Shown here in pieces: positions 1 through 8,234 of a DNA stretch of 23,288 nucleotides. Positions within the stretch are counted from its first letter, which is position 1, and each line of letters starts with the position of its first letter. Made by a program: the position numbers and the translations under genes. Location of the stretch: contig CAZIQM010000014.1 of NCBI GenBank assembly GCA_964541635.1, positions 1 through 23,288 on the forward strand. Reading direction: 5' to 3'. Source of the DNA: DALYDP01 sp964541635 (lineage in GTDB: Bacteria > Patescibacteriota > Gracilibacteria > Peribacterales > Peribacteraceae). The notes beneath the pieces are model-generated. The model made no database searches, was not told the origin of the DNA, and saw nothing but the letters and a program-made list of their open reading frames with translations.

Positions 1-27
1 CTTCTTCTTCGTGCGCTTCAGCGGCAT
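1..27 (-). CDS. Possible start of a minus-strand gene cut by the left edge
   Basis: An ATG on the minus strand at 27 opens a frame reading MPLKRTKKK that runs off the window. Nothing about its function can be said from nine residues. Support is indirect: the leader just upstream (28-52) is pyrimidine-rich with no Shine-Dalgarno sequence, like several better-supported genes here, and a TATATC hexamer lies at 76-81. It would be divergent from rmuC. The frame could equally be chance. Confidence 0.25.
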
Positions 28-193
28 GTGGGAGTGGGAACAGGACGAAAAGAATTTCCGCCGGGCCCCGAGTGCGATATACGCAGGTCGAAGCGCGGAC
101 AGTGGGGAGATTCTACGGATCGCGAACCGGAAAGCAAGCAAATCGCCTGTTTATTAGGAAATTCGGCATTCTGAGCCATGCCAGAACACGTGA

Positions 194-237
194 GTGTACG
201 ATTGTACACCGTACTCTTCCCCGCCCGCGTGTACACT
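194..237 (+). promoter_or_regulatory. rmuC-pcrA promoter with GTAC-type inverted repeats (possible LexA boxes)
   Basis: A perfect inverted repeat GTGTAC-GATT-GTACAC lies at 194-209, and a second, gapless palindrome GTGTACAC at 229-236. The second overlaps TACACT (232-237), a -10-like hexamer 8 nt before the rmuC ATG, so a protein bound there would block the promoter. GTAC-N4-GTAC is the core geometry of the LexA box described for cyanobacteria, and two repair genes follow. The regulator itself is not in the window, so SOS control is inference. No good -35 is visible. Confidence 0.5.
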
Positions 238-245
238 CGCCGGGC

Positions 246-1379
246 ATGGCGTCAGCGATCACCTTCATCATCGGCACGGTCATCGGGCTCCTCCTCGGCG
301 GAGGAATCGCATTCTTCTTCGCGAAGAAAGCGACGGACAGCGCGGGAGACCAACTCGAATCCCTCGCGGCGAAATTGGTCCAGCAACAGGCCAAAGGCAT
401 CCTCGATCTCGCCGAATCGAAACTGTCGGGAAAGAAGGAGGTCATCGACGAGTCGCTCAAGGCCATGAATGCGAACCTCACGCGCGTCGAAACGCTCATG
501 AAGTCCGTCGGCGAAGGCAACGCGAGCGTGAAGACGCGCCTCGACACGGCCGCGACCGCCATCAAAGACCTCTCCGAAACGACCGGGGGGCTCAAGAGCG
601 CGTTGGCCGGCAACAGCATCCGCGGCCAATGGGGCGAGCGCATGGCGGAGGACGTCCTGCGCCTCGCGGGCATGGTCGAAGGCATCAACTACACGAAGCA
701 AACGAAGCTGCAGGACAGCGGATCGCGCCCGGACTTCACCTTCATGCTCCCCAAGGGGCAGATCGTGAACATGGACGTGAAATTCCCGTTCAACAACTAC
801 CAGTCGTACGTGGAAGCGAAGACCGATACCGAGCGCGAGAAGTTCAAGAAGGACTTCATCAAGGACGTGAAACTGCGCGTGAAGGAACTGCAGTCGCGCG
901 GCTACGTGAACCCGCAGGAGAACACCGTCGACTACGTGCTGCTGTTCATCCCGAACGAACAGATCTTCTCGTTCATCAACGAGCACGCGCGCGACGTGAT
1001 CGACGAAGCCATGCAGGGCAAGACGATCCTCTGCTCCCCGCTCAGCCTGTACGCGATCCTCGCCGTGGTGCGCCAGTCGATCGACAACTTCCGCATGGAG
1101 AGCAAATCGCAGGAGATGCTGAAGGTGTTCGGCATGTTCAACGAGCAGTGGGGCAAGTTCAAGGACCAGATGGAAACGGTCAGGAACCGCTTCGCCTCGA
1201 CCCAGAAGGAATACGAAGACCTGGTCGGCGTGCGCACGCGCCAGCTCGACAAGCCGCTCGAAAAGATCGAGGAACTGCGCAGCACGCAGGACGACGCCGC
1301 ACCGCTCCTCGGCGCCGCGGTCGAAAAAGCGAAATCGCGCGTTCTTGCTCCGAACTCCGAGACGAAGCTGGTACGCTGA
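246..1379 (+). CDS. rmuC: RmuC family DNA recombination protein
   Basis: RmuC proteins are membrane-anchored, nuclease-like proteins that limit DNA inversions and rearrangements. This 377-residue product has an N-terminal membrane helix (about residues 4-26), a helical coiled-coil stretch (about 30-120), then the RmuC core: SIRGQWGERMAEDVLRLAGM (residues 124-143), RPDF (161-164) and MDVKFP (176-181). The last two resemble the acidic/lysine core of PD-(D/E)XK nucleases. The frame is open back to about 72, but the ATG at 246 is chosen because the membrane helix begins there and TACACT lies 8 nt upstream, suggesting a leaderless message. The stop is 7 nt before the helicase start, so the two genes are almost certainly one operon. 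Confidence 0.93.
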   Translation: MASAITFIIGTVIGLLLGGGIAFFFAKKATDSAGDQLESLAAKLVQQQAKGILDLAESKLSGKKEVIDESLKAMNANLTRVETLMKSVGEGNASVKTRLDTAATAIKDLSETTGGLKSALAGNSIRGQWGERMAEDVLRLAGMVEGINYTKQTKLQDSGSRPDFTFMLPKGQIVNMDVKFPFNNYQSYVEAKTDTEREKFKKDFIKDVKLRVKELQSRGYVNPQENTVDYVLLFIPNEQIFSFINEHARDVIDEAMQGKTILCSPLSLYAILAVVRQSIDNFRMESKSQEMLKVFGMFNEQWGKFKDQMETVRNRFASTQKEYEDLVGVRTRQLDKPLEKIEELRSTQDDAAPLLGAAVEKAKSRVLAPNSETKLVR

Positions 1380-1386
1380 CGGCCCC

Positions 1387-3644
1387 GTGCAGACAGCGAC
1401 TGACCTCATTTTCGGCCCGCTCAACGACGAGCAAAAGCAGGCGGTCGTGACGTTGGACGGTCCCGTCCTCATTTTGGCGGGCGCCGGTTCGGGCAAAACG
1501 AAGGCCCTGACGCACCGCATCGCGAACCTCATCCACACGGGCGTGCAGCCCTGGCAGATCCTCGCGGTGACCTTCACGAACAAGGCCGCGAAGGAGATGA
1601 AAGAACGCATCAAGAACCTCCTGCACCTCACGGAGGGCGAGGACCTCTCCCCGTTCGAAGCGGGCCACGCGGGCCTCCCCACTTTGGGACGTTCCACTCG
1701 ATCTGCGCGCGCATCCTCCGCCGCGACATCGAGCGCCTCGGCCGCGACCGGACGTTCGTCATCTACGACGGCGACGACCAGGAGAAGCTCATGAAGGAAA
1801 CGCTGAAGGAACTCTCGATCCCCGAGGAAACGCTGAAACCCCGCGCCGCGCTCTCGCAACTCGGCCGCTTGAAGTGCGAAGCCGTGAGCCCCGAGCAGGC
1901 GCAGAAGGACGCGACGACCGACCGGATGCAGACCGTGATCCGCGCGTACGACCTGTACCAGAAGAAACTGCGCGCGGCGAACGCGCTCGATTTCGACGAC
2001 CTCATGCTCGAGACGATCCGCCTTTTCCGCGAGTGCCCGGACGTCCTCGACCGTTACCAGGAGACGTGGCGGTACATCCACGTGGATGAGTACCAAGACA
2101 CGAACCACGCCCAATATTTGCTGATCAGCTTGCTGGCGGAGAAGTACCGCAACATCTGCGTGATCGGCGATCCGGACCAGTCGATCTACGGTTTCCGCGG
2201 CGCGGACATCCGCAACATCCTCGAGTTCGAACGCGAGTACAAAGACGCCGTGCGCATCAAACTCGAACGCAACTACCGCTCGACGCAGCAGATTTTGAGC
2301 AGCGCCGACAAGGTGATCTCGGTGAACCCCAACCGCCCGGAGAAGCACATGTGGACCGAGCGGAAAGACGGCCCGAAGGTCATCGTCCACCAGGTGACCA
2401 ACGAACGGCGGGAGGCCGAGGAAGCGATGAAAGCCGTGCGGCAGATCCAAGCCGGGGGCGTGCCGCTGCGCGAGCAGGTGATCCTCTACCGCACGCACGC
2501 GCAGTCGCGCGTGTTCGAAGAAGCGTGCATGCGCATGGGCATCCCCTACCGCATCCTGGGCGGCTTGAAGTTCTACCTTCGCAAGGAAGTGAAGGACGTC
2601 CTCGCCTACCTGTACGCGTTCACGAACCCGTACGACACGGTCTCGCTCCTGCGCATCATCAACGTTCCCGCGCGCAAAATCGGCCTCCGCTCGCTCGAGA
2701 AGCTCCAGGCCTTCGCGAGCAACAACGGCCTGCAGCTGTGGGACGCGCTGCGCGAGATCGACGCCGTGCCGGACATCGACGGCGGGGCCAAGGAGCGCGT
2801 CCGGGCGTTCGTGGCGATCATCGACCGCTTCAAGCTGCGGTCGCAGCAGGTGGTGGTCAGCACCCTCACGGAAGAGCTCCTGGAGGCCGTGGGCATCGAG
2901 AAGTGGCTGACCGAGGGCGACGAGGAAAACGGCGAAGAGCGGTGGCAGAACGTGAAGGAACTCCTCACGGTCATGCACAAGTACGACTCGCTCGATCCCC
3001 AAACATCGCTCCTCAGCTTCCTCGAGGAAGCGGCGCTCGTCTCGGAGGTCGACAAGCTGGAAGACGGCGGCGACAGCCTGACCCTCATGACGCTGCACCT
3101 CTGCAAGGGCCTGGAGTTTGAGCACGTGATGATCGTCGGTTGCGAGGAAGGCCTCTTCCCGCACAGCAACAGCGTCTACGACAAGGAGCAGCTCGAGGAA
3201 GAACGCCGCATCATGTACGTGGGCATGACCCGGGCGAAGACCCACCTGCGCCTCTTTTTCGCGACCGAACGGTTCCTCTGGGGCGAACAGAAAGCCACGG
3301 CACCGAGCCGCTTCCTCGACGACCTGCCCGACGACACCGTGGAACGCCGCAGCGACGACGTGCTCTCGGCCTTCGCCTGGGCCGGGCAATCCGGCATGCA
3401 GAAGGCCAGGACCCGCGGGACGCTCATGCCGTTCCGGCAGGGGGGCGACGACGGCTTCAACCAAGACGCCGGCGACGATTCCGCGCAACAGGACGGGACG
3501 ATCGACGTGCAGTCGCGCGTCGAGCATCCGGTGTTCGGCAAGGGCACGGTGAAGGCCAAACGCGGCGACGTCGTCGACATCACGTTCGACAACGGCCAGA
3601 AGAAGACCTTCGCGCTCTCGATCGCGCCGCTCAAATTGCTGTAA
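1387..3644 (+). CDS. pcrA: UvrD/PcrA-type superfamily 1 DNA helicase, interrupted by a frameshift near 1682
   Basis: This is a 3'-5' SF1A helicase for repair and for clearing replication and transcription conflicts. Visible motifs: Walker A AGAGSGKT (residues 31-38), Ia AVTFTNKAAKEM, II DEYQDTN, III GDPDQSIYGFRGAD, IV LERNYRS, V LHLCKGLEF (Cys-Lys where Ala-Lys is usual) and VI EEERRIMYVGMTRAK. The C-terminus, VEHPVFGKGTVKAKRGD onward, matches the Tudor-like domain that binds RNA polymerase in PcrA. The GTG at 1387 follows the rmuC stop by 7 nt. The first part (frame of 1387) loses homology after GLPT at about 1682. The continuation GTFHSICARILRRDIERLGR is in the frame of 1686, so one base appears to be missing. 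The summed length, about 750 residues, is normal. Either the gene is a fresh pseudogene or the sequence has an error. Confidence 0.9.
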
Positions 3645-3660
3645 GCCGCTCGACGATCCG

Positions 3661-3686
3661 AAAAGGCCGACCCTCGCGGATCGGCC
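3661..3686 (-). terminator. Rho-independent terminator of the SLH-protein gene
   Basis: GGCCGA (3665-3670) pairs with TCGGCC (3681-3686) around a 10-nt loop, and on the minus strand the stem is followed by TTTT (3664-3661). It lies 28 nt past the SLH gene stop. It may also help stop the convergent helicase transcript, although the plus strand has no T run. Confidence 0.7.
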
Positions 3687-3713
3687 CTGCCGGGATGGCG
3701 GGGAATGAACGGC

Positions 3714-5405
3714 TTATTCGTAACGGATGCCGCGGGCGATCGGCGTGTCGCTGGCCAACCACGTGTAGGTCGTCGTGCCGTCGGTCCACGTCACCGCGCC
3801 CGCCGCGTTCGGCGTGCCCGGGTCCGAGAGGCTGACCTGCAACGACGGATTCGACGACGAGCCGTTGTCCGCGACGTCGCCGATGAGGCGGATGCGCTGA
3901 GAATCGTCGATCGTGCCGATGGAACTCGGGATGGCGGAACACGTGACGGTCGAGCCGTTGACCGTGCACGGCGATTCGACGCCCGTGCCGGGCAGCGTGA
4001 GGGCGACATTGCTGAGGGTCACGCCGGCCGACGCGTTGACCGTGAAGGTCAGCGACGTGACGCGGGGCGTGTAGCGGCTGTCGGTGGAGACGCCGTCGAA
4101 GTCGAAGTCGCCGAGGATGACGTTGTCGCCGGCGGCGAAGGCCGAGGTTTGGTACGAACCGGTGGCCGTGACGCGCGTGATCGCCGCCGGGGCCACCTGG
4201 AACGTTTGGAACGCCTCGGTCGAAGACACCTGGTAGTCGTTGTTGCTGGAGGCGCCGGTGCCTTCGACCGTGATGTGGTCGATGCGCACGTTTTGGCCGC
4301 CCACGGCGCCGCTTTCGACGTCACGCACCTTCGCGCGGACGTACACGCTCGTGTCCGTGCGGCGCGGGAACGTGATCGTCCCCTCCGGGATGGTCGCCGC
4401 GTACACGCCCGCGGATTGCCGCGTGGCGGTGCCGAGGAGGCGTCCCGTCGTGGATTCGTAGATCTTCAAGCTCTCGATGGCCGACGAATCGTTCGAGAAC
4501 GTCACGGTGATCCTGTCGGCGTCGATGGCTTCGTTGTTCGGGAAGACCTTCACCGCGCCGAGCACGGGACTCGTCTGGCCGAGAAGCAGGAAGCTCGAGC
4601 GGATCGTCGTGTCGACGTTGGGATCGCTCGCGAAGCTGCTGGAGCTGGACGAACGGCTGGACGACGACGTGCTCCTGCTGGTGCTGCTGGAAGAGCTGCT
4701 GCGGCTGGAACTGCTGGAGGACGACGACTTCCCCTCTTCGGCGTCGCGGTACTCGTCGAGCTGGCCCTTGCTCTCGGCCAGGAACGCGAGGGTCAAGCGG
4801 GCCATTTCGCCGCGCGTGATGCGCTCTCCGGGAACCAGGCCCTGGATGCCGAGGCCCATGTCCCCCGCCGCCTTGATGTACGGCACGTACCAATCGTTAC
4901 CTTCGGTGTCACCCACGATGGGTAGGGCATAGACCTGCACCAACATTTTCACCGCTTCCTCGTATTGCACGTCGCGCGCGGGCTCGAAGCGCCAGAGGCT
5001 TTCGTCGACGCCGACGCGCGCGTTGCCGCGCACGATGCCCAGGGCCTTCGCGCGGCACACGGGATCGGCGTACCAGGCGTCCGGATTCACGTCGGGGAAA
5101 CAGTTCTTGTTCACCGTGCCGTGATCGTTGAGCAGGCGCATGGCGATCTGCACGAACTCCGCGCGGTTCAGGGTTCGATCCGCGGCGAAGGTGCCGTTGT
5201 CGTTGCCCATGAGGACGCCTTGATCCGTGAGGACGCCCACGGCGAGATCAGTTTGATGGTTCCCGAACGGCGCGTCGGAATACCGATCGAGATCCATGTG
5301 TCCGAAATCGAGGCGGCCGGACGTTGCCGCGCTCTGGGCGAACGCCGCCGACGTGACGATCGTCGCGGCGAGCAGGGCCGATGTGGGGATGAGAAGGTGT
5401 TTCAT
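3714..5405 (-). CDS. Secreted S-layer homology (SLH) domain protein with serine-rich linker
   Basis: This 563-residue exported protein probably attaches to the cell surface. Residues 1-23 form a signal peptide with cleavage after AFA. Three SLH-like modules follow, at about 42-93 (GVLMGNDNGTFAADRTLNRAE), 102-162 (CFPDVNPDAWYADPV) and 172-212 (GERITRGEMARLTLAFL). Residues 227-258 are a nearly pure Ser linker broken by Arg and Thr. The remaining 300 or so residues look like beta-rich, Ig-like adhesive or structural domains (for example DADRITVTFSND and VYVRAKVRDVESG), with one close Cys pair near CTVNGSTVTC. The start ATG follows a pyrimidine-rich leader. The SLH-plus-poly-Ser layout is known from surface proteins of Peribacteria/Peregrinibacteria-type genomes. 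The ligand of the C-terminal part is unknown. Confidence 0.88.
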   Translation of the reverse strand: MKHLLIPTSALLAATIVTSAAFAQSAATSGRLDFGHMDLDRYSDAPFGNHQTDLAVGVLTDQGVLMGNDNGTFAADRTLNRAEFVQIAMRLLNDHGTVNKNCFPDVNPDAWYADPVCRAKALGIVRGNARVGVDESLWRFEPARDVQYEEAVKMLVQVYALPIVGDTEGNDWYVPYIKAAGDMGLGIQGLVPGERITRGEMARLTLAFLAESKGQLDEYRDAEEGKSSSSSSSSRSSSSSSTSRSTSSSSRSSSSSSFASDPNVDTTIRSSFLLLGQTSPVLGAVKVFPNNEAIDADRITVTFSNDSSAIESLKIYESTTGRLLGTATRQSAGVYAATIPEGTITFPRRTDTSVYVRAKVRDVESGAVGGQNVRIDHITVEGTGASSNNDYQVSSTEAFQTFQVAPAAITRVTATGSYQTSAFAAGDNVILGDFDFDGVSTDSRYTPRVTSLTFTVNASAGVTLSNVALTLPGTGVESPCTVNGSTVTCSAIPSSIGTIDDSQRIRLIGDVADNGSSSNPSLQVSLSDPGTPNAAGAVTWTDGTTTYTWLASDTPIARGIRYE

Positions 5406-5497
5406 ACGGAAGATGACGGGGAAACGGCGATGTTCTTTCCGAACGCAGAGTTCTACGGACGAAAAAGGCGTCGGTAACGCGATTGTAGGGGTTTTCG

Positions 5498-6364
5498 ATG
5501 AAGGAATGCTTAAGGCTTTACCACAAAGCGGAAGGCTGTCAGTGTCGGTTCGTGACGACGCTCAAAGACCGCGTATCGGGTTTCTGCCGCGCGACCGGGT
5601 TGAAGCTCAACACCGATCTCGGCCAGCACTACCTCGTGGACGAAACCGTCCTGGAGGCGATCGTGCAAAGCGGGCGGATCGAGAAAGGCGAATTGGTGGT
5701 CGAAGTCGGGGCGGGCATCGGCGTGCTGACCGAGGCGCTCTTGGACGCCGGCGCGCGCGTGCGCGCCATCGAGTTCGACGAGCGGGTGCTCCCCCTCCTC
5801 GATGCGTTCGTGAAAGCCCCGGAGCGCGGGAACGCCTTCGAGGTCGTCCACGGCAACGCGCTCGACGTGCCCTTCCCGGAGGAACCCTACAAAGTGGTGG
5901 CGAACATCCCGTACCACATCACGTCGCCGCTGCTCCGCCACATGTTCCTGGAGAGCGCGCGCCCGCCGTCGCTCGTCACGCTCCTGATCCAGCACGAAGT
6001 GGCCGAACGCATCTGCGACGCGCACGACCGGGGACTCCTGACGATCGTCGTGTCGCTGTTCGGGAAGGCGTCGATCGTCCGCCACGTCCCGCCCGCGTCG
6101 TTCCTGCCGCCGCCGGCCGTCGATTCGTCGGTCTTGCACATCGAGTGTTACGACCGTCCGCTCGCGGACGGCCCGACGATCGACCGTTTGCTGAAACTGC
6201 TCAAGCTCGGGTTCGGCCAAAAACGCAAAATGCTGCGCAACACCCTCGGCAGCCTGCCGGACGGCGACGCCCTCCTTGCCTCCGCAGGCATCGAGCCTAC
6301 CCGCCGACCCCAAACCCTCACGACCGACGAGTGGTTGGCCCTCGCCCGTGCCGCCAAGGCATAG
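5498..6364 (+). CDS. rsmA: 16S rRNA dimethyladenosine transferase RsmA/KsgA
   Basis: The enzyme uses S-adenosylmethionine to dimethylate two adjacent adenosines near the 3' end of 16S rRNA, a late 30S maturation check. Visible features: the N-terminal LGQHYLVDETVLEAIV (the family usually has GQNFL), SAM motif I VEVGAGIGVLTEAL, the acidic residue in AIEFDERV, the catalytic NIPYHITSPLL (NLPYxI family motif), and VPPASFLPPPAVDSSVL. The length of 288 aa is normal. Two starts are possible: ATG 5498 (with TAGGGG just upstream) or GTG 5552; conservation begins only after both. It is divergent from the SLH gene across a 92-bp gap and precedes comEC. Confidence 0.92.
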   Translation: MKECLRLYHKAEGCQCRFVTTLKDRVSGFCRATGLKLNTDLGQHYLVDETVLEAIVQSGRIEKGELVVEVGAGIGVLTEALLDAGARVRAIEFDERVLPLLDAFVKAPERGNAFEVVHGNALDVPFPEEPYKVVANIPYHITSPLLRHMFLESARPPSLVTLLIQHEVAERICDAHDRGLLTIVVSLFGKASIVRHVPPASFLPPPAVDSSVLHIECYDRPLADGPTIDRLLKLLKLGFGQKRKMLRNTLGSLPDGDALLASAGIEPTRRPQTLTTDEWLALARAAKA

Positions 6365-6440
6365 AACGCGAAAACCGCTTCCGCTCGCCATTTTCCTGTG
6401 GTCCGCGCGGGGAAAAAATACCGGGACCACCGCTTGTTTG

Positions 6441-6446
6441 TAGGGT
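6441..6446 (+). promoter_or_regulatory. -10-like hexamer of comEC (leaderless pattern)
   Basis: TAGGGT ends 6 nt before the comEC ATG (6453). Transcription would start at or next to the start codon. No Shine-Dalgarno sequence and no clear -35 are present. Confidence 0.4.
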
Positions 6447-6452
6447 CGGCCC

Positions 6453-7775
6453 ATGCGCCTCGATCGGTCGACCGCCGCCCTCTCCTGTTTCCTCGCGACG
6501 ACGTGCCTCCTCGGCGCGTGGCGGACGTCGCGCCCCCTTCCGGCCGCGCACGTCGAACGCACGGGCACCGGAACGGCCGTGTTCGAAGGGCGGATCGTCG
6601 GCTCGCCGGAAATCGCCGACACGTCGATCTCGTACGTCGTCGGCGAACTGTCTTCGTCGGGGAGTTCCGTCGCGGGACGCCTCCTCGCACGCGACCGGCG
6701 CATGTGGCCGCGCCATGCGTACGGCGAACGCGTGCGCGTGACGGGCGAGGTCCGCGTCGCGGAACACGACGGCTACGGCGCCTCGCTGCGCACGCGCGGC
6801 ATCCAGGCGACGATGTTCGATCCGTGGATCGAGACGCTCTCCCCCGCGCCCGCGTCGGCGTTCGGCATGCTGACGCGGATCCGCGAAGCGATCGAAGGAC
6901 GCATCCGCGAGGTGTTCCCGGAACCCGAGGCGTCGCTCGCCGTGGGTCTCCTGACGGGAACGCGCGCGTCGTTTCCCGAACGCCTGACCGACGACCTGCG
7001 CCGTAGCGGCCTCACGCACCTCACCGCGGTATCAGGCTCCAACGTGGCGATCGTGCTCGTGGTGCTCGAAGGCCTCCTCTTCTGGGTACCCAGGCGCTTC
7101 CGTCTCCTGCCGCTCGTCGGCGGGGTGTTCCTGTTCGGCACCTTCACGGGCGCGTCGGCATCCGTCATCAGGGCATGCATCATGGGAAGCCTCGGCGTGC
7201 TCGCGTTGCACGCCGGCCGCCTCCCGAACGCGCGGCGGACCATCCTCTGGACGCTCGGGGCGATGTTGCTATGGAATCCCCTCCTGCTCACGGGCGATTT
7301 GGGCTTCCAGCTCTCGTTCCTCTCGGTCATCGGCATTCTCGAGGTCTCGCCCCATCTGGAGAGGATCCTGCGGCGCGTGCCCGACACGCTGGCGCTGCGC
7401 GAGAGCGTCGCCCTGACCCTCTCGTCGCAAATCACCGCGGGACCGTGGATCGCGTTCAAACTCGGGACGTTCTCGACCGTGTCGTTGGCGTCGAACCTTC
7501 TCGCCGCACCGCTCGTGCCGTGGGCGATGCTCGGCTCCGCCTCGGCCGTGGCGGCGTCCGTCGCGGGGCTCGGTTTGCCCGCCGCGTTCGTCGCCCGGCT
7601 CCCCCTCCTCGGCATCATCGCCGCGGCGCATTGGCCGGCTTCGCTCCCGTTTGCGTCCGTCGACGGGATCGTCATCCCCGCCTGGGCGCTCGCGGGCTAC
7701 TACGCGGCGTTGGCGGGGGTTCTCCGGTACGCGAACGGACGGAAAGGCCGCCCCGGGGATGCCGGGACGGCCTGA
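6453..7775 (+). CDS. comEC: ComEC/Rec2-type DNA uptake channel protein lacking the nuclease-like C-terminal domain
   Basis: ComEC forms the inner-membrane channel that brings single-stranded DNA into the cell during transformation. An N-terminal OB-like (DUF4131-type) region (EGRIVGSPEI to GEVRVAEH) is followed by the competence domain with the diagnostic HLTAVSGSNVAI and several hydrophobic helices (GGVFLFGTFTGASASVIRA, LGFQLSFLSVIGILEVSP). At 440 aa it is well short of full ComEC (about 700-800 aa), because the frame stops after the membrane part with no metallo-beta-lactamase domain. The stop at 7773-7775 is natural, not an edge effect. Reduced ComEC proteins are common in CPR bacteria. 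Whether a separate nuclease partner exists cannot be seen here. Confidence 0.9.
   Translation: MRLDRSTAALSCFLATTCLLGAWRTSRPLPAAHVERTGTGTAVFEGRIVGSPEIADTSISYVVGELSSSGSSVAGRLLARDRRMWPRHAYGERVRVTGEVRVAEHDGYGASLRTRGIQATMFDPWIETLSPAPASAFGMLTRIREAIEGRIREVFPEPEASLAVGLLTGTRASFPERLTDDLRRSGLTHLTAVSGSNVAIVLVVLEGLLFWVPRRFRLLPLVGGVFLFGTFTGASASVIRACIMGSLGVLALHAGRLPNARRTILWTLGAMLLWNPLLLTGDLGFQLSFLSVIGILEVSPHLERILRRVPDTLALRESVALTLSSQITAGPWIAFKLGTFSTVSLASNLLAAPLVPWAMLGSASAVAASVAGLGLPAAFVARLPLLGIIAAAHWPASLPFASVDGIVIPAWALAGYYAALAGVLRYANGRKGRPGDAGTA
7743..7773 (-). terminator. Terminator hairpin inside the 3' end of comEC, acting on the DoxX transcript
   Basis: AGGCCG (7745-7750) pairs with CGGCCT (7768-7773), extended inside by CCCGG/CCGGG (7752-7756 with 7762-7766). 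On the minus strand a short TTT follows. It overlaps the last codons of comEC, so comEC codons also serve as terminator for the convergent gene. The weak T tract limits confidence. Confidence 0.55.
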
Positions 7776-7793
7776 AAAATCCGCGATCGACGC

Positions 7794-8189
7794 TTACGAT
7801 TTGCGCAGCATGCCGCCGAGCGACAGGCGCCCGGGGCCGTAGCACAGGAGGACGAGGAGCGATGCCAGGAGGACCGCGTCGAACTCCCACGCCGGACCGG
7901 ACGTCCCGATGAACGAGCCACCCCACGTGAATTGCTTCATGTAGATCGCGCCGACCATGACGACGCACAATCCGAGCGACGCCCACTGCGCGAGGACGCC
8001 GAGGATGAGCGCGAGGCCGCCGAGCGGTTCGGCGACGGACAGGATCATCATGACGATGTTCATGCCGGCGGCGGGTTGCTGCCACAAGTCGAATTTCATG
8101 ACGCCATGCGCGATGAAAATCGCGCCGATGACGACGCGCAGGACCAGCATGGCGGCGTCGCCGTACCGGTGGAGCGAGGACAGGGACAT
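7794..8189 (-). CDS. DoxX family membrane protein
   Basis: This 131-residue protein has four predicted membrane helices (about residues 13-31, 45-70, 73-90 and 104-120). The DoxX/YphA-like signature is present: VLRVVIGAIFIAHGVMKF in helix 1 and AEPLGGLALILGVLAQWAS in helix 2. DoxX proteins are small integral membrane proteins linked in some bacteria to redox stress and thiol metabolism. No specific reaction can be assigned. The ATG at 8189 is preceded directly by 19 uninterrupted pyrimidines and by TATACT at 8217-8222. It converges on comEC. Confidence 0.85.
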   Translation of the reverse strand: MSLSSLHRYGDAAMLVLRVVIGAIFIAHGVMKFDLWQQPAAGMNIVMMILSVAEPLGGLALILGVLAQWASLGLCVVMVGAIYMKQFTWGGSFIGTSGPAWEFDAVLLASLLVLLCYGPGRLSLGGMLRKS

Positions 8190-8222
8190 GGAAGAAGGGG
8201 GAAGGAAACGGTCCGCAGTATA
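8190..8222 (-). promoter_or_regulatory. DoxX promoter -10 and polypyrimidine leader
   Basis: TATACT (minus strand, 8217-8222) is a good -10. The message leader then ends in TTTCCTTCCCCCTTCTTCC (8208-8190), which abuts the ATG. There is no Shine-Dalgarno sequence. A -35 at the expected place is not recognisable. Confidence 0.6.
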
Positions 8223-8234
8223 GCACCGATCCCC

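Noticed and set aside
1676..1692. Programmed -1 frameshift in pcrA
   Set aside because: No slippery heptamer in the required phase and no obvious downstream stimulatory structure, and PcrA is not known to use recoding; a missing base explains it better.
252..3527. Very long minus-strand ORF (1091 codons) opposite rmuC and pcrA
   Set aside because: It has no recognisable domain and is a typical antisense shadow in GC-rich DNA; the plus strand carries clear RmuC and UvrD/PcrA motifs.
4640..4740. DNA tandem repeat in the SLH gene
   Set aside because: The repetition is at protein level (Ser-rich linker) and uses mixed Ser codons (AGC, TCG, TCC, TCT), so it is not a true DNA tandem repeat.
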